Assembly (NCBI GenBank): GCA_965178525.1
Contig: CBCXVS010000073.1
Span: 1-26,581, forward strand
DNA length: 26,581 bases
Source: CBCXVS01 sp965178525
Lineage (GTDB): Bacteria > Tectomicrobia > Entotheonellia > Entotheonellales > Entotheonellaceae
Reading direction: 5' to 3'
A model generated the notes under the pieces. That model was not told where the DNA came from. It did not search any database and saw only the letters and a program-made list of their open reading frames with translations. Positions 23,700 through 26,581 of the stretch are shown in pieces (position 1 is the stretch's first letter; each line of letters starts with the position of its first letter). Both the position numbers and the translations under genes were made by a program.

Positions 23700-23830
23700 C
23701 GTGTATGTGTGGTCAGCCTGGCCTGTGAGGTCGAGCGAGCAGCCTCTGCAGGGATGAGACACGGATCACACTGAATGTGCAGCGGATCAGAGCGAGAGCC
23801 ATTATGCAACGTGTGCAAACCAAGGCGGCA

Positions 23831-25552
23831 ATGCCGCGAACCAAGAACCGAGGGGCGGATCTGTTGGCCAAATTGCTACAGGCGCAGGGCGTCGAGTACG
23901 TCATGGGCCTAACTGGCGGGGCCATTATGGAAGGGATGGATGCCCTGCAAGCCGATGAACAGCTGCGGATGCGCATTTTCCAGACCGAGCCGGGGGCGGC
24001 CTGGGCGGCCATGGGATATGCCCGCGCCACCGGTCAAGTTGGCGTGTGTGTCGTCACGTCGGGACCGGCGGCGACAAATACGATTACGGCCATTGCCGAT
24101 GCCCACCGGGATAACGTACCGCTGGTGGTGATTACGGGACAGGTACCGACGTTTGCACGCAACACCGATGCCTTTCAGGAAACGAATATTGTCGACATTG
24201 CGGCGCCCACAGCCAAGCAAGTCTACTATGTCGGCAAGCCGGATGAACTGCCGGGCATGGTGTCTGATGCCTTCCGCATCGCGCGAGAAGGGCGGCCTGG
24301 GCCCGTCCTGATCGATTTCACCAAGGATGCCCAACAGGCGGTGCTCGATCCGGACGATTTCCTGCCGCAGATGGCGTCGCCGGCCTGGCGTCAGCCCGGT
24401 CATCTCAATGGCGCCGAGGGGGCGCTCGATGAGGTGGCGCACCATCTACGCCAGGCGCGGCGTCCGGTCATCATTGTGGGCTATGGTGCCGTGTTGGCCG
24501 GCGCGCAGCAGGAATTGCAACAGGTGCTCGATGTCGCCCCCTGTCCTGTGGTGCATACTTTGCCAGGCAAAGCCGCGTTGCCGAGCGCCCATCCCTACAA
24601 TTACGGCATGCTCGGGATGCATGGGTTTTATGTCGCCAATTGGTTGGTGCACCATGCCGACCTCGTGCTCGCCTTTGGATCGCGTTTCGATGACCGCATT
24701 ACCGGTGACATGACCCAATTTGCGCCGCAAGCGCAGCGGCTGATTCATTTCGACATCGATCCCGAACAGATCCAAAAGGTATTGCCGGAGCGTAAACTGG
24801 GCGTGCTCGGCGACTTGCGCCAGACACTGGCCGCCCTGTCTCGCCGCTTGCACAACGCGCCGCTAGATTTCCTGGCCTGGCACGAGGAGATTGCCGGCAT
24901 TGAAGCCCAATATCCCTCCTCATACCGGCGCCAGCCGGAGTTGCTGCAAGCGCAGTACGTCTTGGAAGGTCTTAACGAAGCGGTGCGTCAGCGGGTGGCG
25001 GTGACGGGTCAGCCGGTGATCTATACCGCCGAAGTCGGCGACCACCAGATGTGGGCTGGTCAGTACCTGGAGATACAGCCTAGTTGGCAATTCATGACCT
25101 CGAGCGGGCAGGGCGCCATGGGGTCGGGTTTGCCGACGGCGATTGGCGCGCAACTGGCGCACCCAGACGCCCTGGTCATCTGCATTGCGGGTGATGGCAG
25201 CCTACGGTTTTCGGAGGCGGAACTGGAAACGATTTGGGAATACGGCCTGCCGGTGAAAACCGTCGTCATCAATAACGATGGCTACGGCATCGTCCGGATG
25301 TGGAATCATCGCTTCTACGACGGCCGGGAAACAGGCGTGGTCAAACGCGGCAAGGATTGGGCCTTGTTGGCGCGCAGCAATGGCTTCGCGCCTGATACGG
25401 TGAATCGCGTTGCCGAGCCGGCGGACCTGGAGGCCGTTTTGCAGCGGGCGCTAGCGCATCCGCAGCCGCATTTTCTCGAATGTCTGACGCCGTATGAGGA
25501 ATGTCTGCCGATTATGCCGCCCGGCAAGTCATTCCACGATATTATTGTATAG
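23831..25552 (+). CDS. ilvB: Acetolactate-synthase-like thiamine-diphosphate enzyme, large subunit
   Basis: ThDP- and FAD-type enzyme of the AHAS family, which condenses two pyruvates, or pyruvate and 2-oxobutyrate. Domains: N-terminal PYR with catalytic Glu in FQTEPGAAWAAMGYARATG; SGPAATNTITAIADAHRDNVP; middle FAD-type domain with MLGMHGFYVANWLVHHADLV and GSRFDDRITGD; C-terminal PP domain with ThDP motif IAGDGSLRFSEAELETIWEYG...NNDGYGIVRMWN; end ECLPIMPPGKSFHDIIV as in IlvB. ATG at 23831 (573 aa) has AAGG upstream; ATG 23804 and GTG 23777 are alternatives. No ilvN regulatory subunit or other ilv gene adjoins it, so it could be a catabolic or specialised relative. An open frame of 50 codons follows the TAG. 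Confidence 0.85.
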   Translation: MPRTKNRGADLLAKLLQAQGVEYVMGLTGGAIMEGMDALQADEQLRMRIFQTEPGAAWAAMGYARATGQVGVCVVTSGPAATNTITAIADAHRDNVPLVVITGQVPTFARNTDAFQETNIVDIAAPTAKQVYYVGKPDELPGMVSDAFRIAREGRPGPVLIDFTKDAQQAVLDPDDFLPQMASPAWRQPGHLNGAEGALDEVAHHLRQARRPVIIVGYGAVLAGAQQELQQVLDVAPCPVVHTLPGKAALPSAHPYNYGMLGMHGFYVANWLVHHADLVLAFGSRFDDRITGDMTQFAPQAQRLIHFDIDPEQIQKVLPERKLGVLGDLRQTLAALSRRLHNAPLDFLAWHEEIAGIEAQYPSSYRRQPELLQAQYVLEGLNEAVRQRVAVTGQPVIYTAEVGDHQMWAGQYLEIQPSWQFMTSSGQGAMGSGLPTAIGAQLAHPDALVICIAGDGSLRFSEAELETIWEYGLPVKTVVINNDGYGIVRMWNHRFYDGRETGVVKRGKDWALLARSNGFAPDTVNRVAEPADLEAVLQRALAHPQPHFLECLTPYEECLPIMPPGKSFHDIIV

Positions 25553-25705
25553 GTGCTGCCGGATCAGGAGGGAAGAATTGACAAGGCCTCGGGCGTGCTC
25601 TGCTACGTCGATGAGTGGGCGTTGATGCGCCAGGTCCAGACGCTTAGCGGACGGCTCTTGGACCGCACTGGCATGGCGTTTGGTTCCCGCTGGCCAGTGG
25701 TGTAA
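25553..25705 (+). CDS. Possible small ORF directly after the acetolactate-synthase-like gene
   Basis: Immediately after the TAG at 25550-25552 the same frame continues for 50 codons to TAA at 25703-25705. It starts with GTG and reads VLPDQEGRIDKASGVLCYVD, later LMRQVQTLSGRLLDRTGMAF. AGGAGGG at 25567-25573 precedes an internal ATT/TTG but no good start. The composition looks coding-like, yet I recognise no family. It may be the tail of a decayed gene, a small ORF, or a readthrough extension. Confidence 0.25.
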   Translation: MLPDQEGRIDKASGVLCYVDEWALMRQVQTLSGRLLDRTGMAFGSRWPVV

Positions 25706-25743
25706 AGCGAGTGGGGGGCGTGGGTCAGGCTGCGTCTGCGCGC

Positions 25744-25986
25744 TTAAAGAATTTTTACGAGGACGGCGAGAGCGCCAACCGCGACGACGATGATTCCACC
25801 CAAGCGGAGCACGATACGCGATTCCATCTCTTTCATGTCGCGGCGGAGTAATTCGATGTCATGTTTCGTGGCCAAATTGGTGTTGACGATGGTCAGAAGA
25901 GCTTCGGCTTGCGCTTCGGCTTGTCGTGCGGTGAAGCCCGCTTCTTGCAGTTTTCGGGCATAGGTCAGCGTATCAAAGATTGCCAT
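25744..25986 (-). CDS. DUF1640-like coiled-coil protein with C-terminal membrane anchor (short paralog)
   Basis: 80 residues: MAIFDTLTYARKLQEAGFTA, a helix rich in Ala/Glu (RQAEAQAEALLTIVNTNLA), a short coiled coil (TKHDIELLRRDMKEMESRIV) and a hydrophobic C-terminal segment (GGIIVVAVGALAVLVKIL) that should anchor it in the membrane. This resembles the DUF1640/CCDC90-type family. ATG at 25986 follows AAGGAGTCATC, a strong ribosome site. A longer paralog lies directly upstream on the same strand. Function unknown; family members are often encoded beside toxins, transposons or stress genes. Confidence 0.8.
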   Translation of the reverse strand: MAIFDTLTYARKLQEAGFTARQAEAQAEALLTIVNTNLATKHDIELLRRDMKEMESRIVLRLGGIIVVAVGALAVLVKIL

Positions 25987-26072
25987 GATGACTCCTTCGT
26001 GATGTACACAGATAATGCTGTCTAGGTACTGAAAGTGATTGGGTCGCGTGGGTCAGGATGCTGTCTGTGCGC

Positions 26073-26390
26073 TTAAAGAATTTTTACAAGGACGGCGAGA
26101 GCGCCAACCGCGACGACGATGATCGCACCTAAGCGGAGCACGATACGCGATTCCATCTCTTTAGTATCACGGCGGAGTAATTCCATATCGCGACGGAGTA
26201 ACGCCATGTCGTGCTTCGTGGCCAAATTGGTGTCGCCGATATCGCGGCGGAGTAATTCGATGTCGTGTTTCGTGGCCAAATTGGCCTCGACGATGGTTAG
26301 CAAGGCTTCGGCTTGCGCTTCGGCTTGTCGTGCGGTGAAGCCGGCTTCTTGTAGTTTTCGGGCATAGGTCAGCGTATCGAATATGGCCAT
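26073..26390 (-). CDS. DUF1640-like coiled-coil protein with C-terminal membrane anchor (long paralog)
   Basis: 105 residues starting MAIFDTLTYARKLQEAGF at ATG 26390; the frame is open to 26432 but without family sequence. Same layout as the downstream paralog, except that the coiled coil is expanded: NLATKHDIELLRRD, then GDTNLATKHDMALLRRD, then MELLRRD before TKEMESRIV. The C-terminal anchor is nearly identical (one residue differs). Only a weak GAAGAAG ribosome site is present, unlike the short copy. Recent tandem duplication followed by internal repeat expansion is the simplest reading. Confidence 0.8.
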   Translation of the reverse strand: MAIFDTLTYARKLQEAGFTARQAEAQAEALLTIVEANLATKHDIELLRRDIGDTNLATKHDMALLRRDMELLRRDTKEMESRIVLRLGAIIVVAVGALAVLVKIL

Positions 26391-26474
26391 TGCTGCTTCT
26401 TCGTTGTCGTGGAGAGGAGTATACGATGCCATCTCATCTTTGGCAATATAGGCCTATGGGTGCTGCCTATGATC

Positions 26475-26505
26475 GGCAGCGTTAACGGCTGCCCTTGTCT
26501 TTTTC
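26475..26505 (+). terminator. Rho-independent terminator (plus strand)
   Basis: GGCAGC, loop GTTAACG, GCTGCC (26475-26493) followed by CTTGTCTTTTT: a perfect six-pair stem and T-rich tail. No plus-strand gene ends near it within the window; the second intron begins 6 bases after its T-run, in the opposite orientation. It could have terminated a gene that has since been lost. Confidence 0.65.
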
Positions 26506-26510
26506 ATCGG

Positions 26511-26581
26511 GTAGGGGCATCATGTCGCCATGCCCCCCCCCTCAGAACCGTGCGGGCGACTTTCATCGCACACGGCTCAAG
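26511..26581 (-). mobile_element. Second group II intron copy, 3' end only (window edge)
   Basis: Seventy-one bases identical to 1694-1764, comprising the terminal CTAC, domain VI and complete domain V of the intron in the same (minus) orientation; the rest lies beyond the window. The seven bases on its left (TCATCGG, 26504-26510) also match those beside the first copy (1687-1693). Confidence 0.93.

Larger units (their letters stand above)
23250..23803 (+). other. Long intergenic region with micro-ORF and hairpin
   Basis: About 550 bases between the start of uspA and the acetolactate-synthase-like gene with no recognisable full gene. It holds the micro-ORF at 23377-23439, a clear hairpin at 23679-23699, and presumably the promoters of the two flanking divergent genes. 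The minus-strand frame 23375-23599 has no family features and an improbable composition; I treat it as non-coding. GC falls locally around 23290-23340 (AT-rich TATGATAGCATAG), suitable for promoters. Confidence 0.5.
25718..26393. repeat. Tandem duplication containing two coiled-coil membrane-anchored genes
   Basis: Both copies start with GCGTGGGTCAGG (25718 and 26046) and share nearly the same sequence through the two genes to just past their start codons, including CTTAAAGAATTTTTAC and GACGGCGAGAGCGCCAACCG. The second copy is about 75 bases longer owing to extra coiled-coil units. Upstream flanks beyond the start codons differ, so the duplication ends there. Confidence 0.8.

Noticed and set aside
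1694..26581. Composite transposon with IS ends
   Set aside because: The flanking repeats are group II introns; no transposase, terminal inverted repeats or target duplications are seen.

Overview
The window looks like chromosomal DNA of an uncultured, GC-rich, Gram-negative-type bacterium. Supporting signs are a Tat-exported oxidoreductase, a methyl-accepting chemotaxis protein and a sigma-54-type promoter. The gene mix (DUF4416, NRDE, Uma2, heptameric intergenic repeats) would suit Tectomicrobia-, Desulfobacterota- or Nitrospirota-like lineages, but nothing here fixes the taxon. Stop codons TAA, TAG and TGA all end ordinary genes, so the standard code applies.

Layout. 1-1697: chemotaxis receptor truncated at both ends. 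1694-3987: complete group II intron on the minus strand with an RT/maturase/HNH reading frame carrying eight in-frame stops and no frameshift. 3988-4500: AT-rich gene remnants not continuous with the chemotaxis gene. 4531-6692: broken secreted carbohydrate-binding/toroid-type protein. 6916-7695: NRDE protein. 7876-11323: likely operon of two CoA-transferase subunits, a MoxR/CoxD-type AAA ATPase and a CoxE-type VWA protein. 11346-12793: DUF4416 protein (minus), Rieske ferredoxin and a Uma2 nuclease with a late amber codon. 12869-16003 (minus): Tat-exported aldo/keto reductase-ferredoxin, YidD-like secreted protein, Trm112-like protein and luciferase-like monooxygenase. 16239-18229: cyclic-nucleotide-binding protein and asparaginyl-tRNA synthetase. 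18224-18640: sigma-54-type promoter ahead of a tiny ORF. 18677-20093 (minus): RNA m5C methyltransferase with a separate PUA-like partner. 20253-22767: ROK kinase and RimO with inverted heptamer repeats between them. 22812-23249 (minus): UspA. 23831-25552: acetolactate-synthase-like enzyme. 25744-26390 (minus): two tandem coiled-coil membrane-anchored paralogs. 26511-26581: the 3' end of a second, identical intron copy.

Most genes are metabolic or housekeeping. The most unusual points are: (i) the intron pair and its chimeric junction; (ii) the single-frame, eight-stop intron ORF; (iii) a CoA-transferase beta subunit with Gln in place of the catalytic Glu, encoded beside a MoxR/VWA pair; (iv) a sigma-54 promoter, leader hairpin and micro-ORF transcription unit; (v) three different 7-bp repeat families at gene borders, two of which appear to supply the end of a coding sequence.
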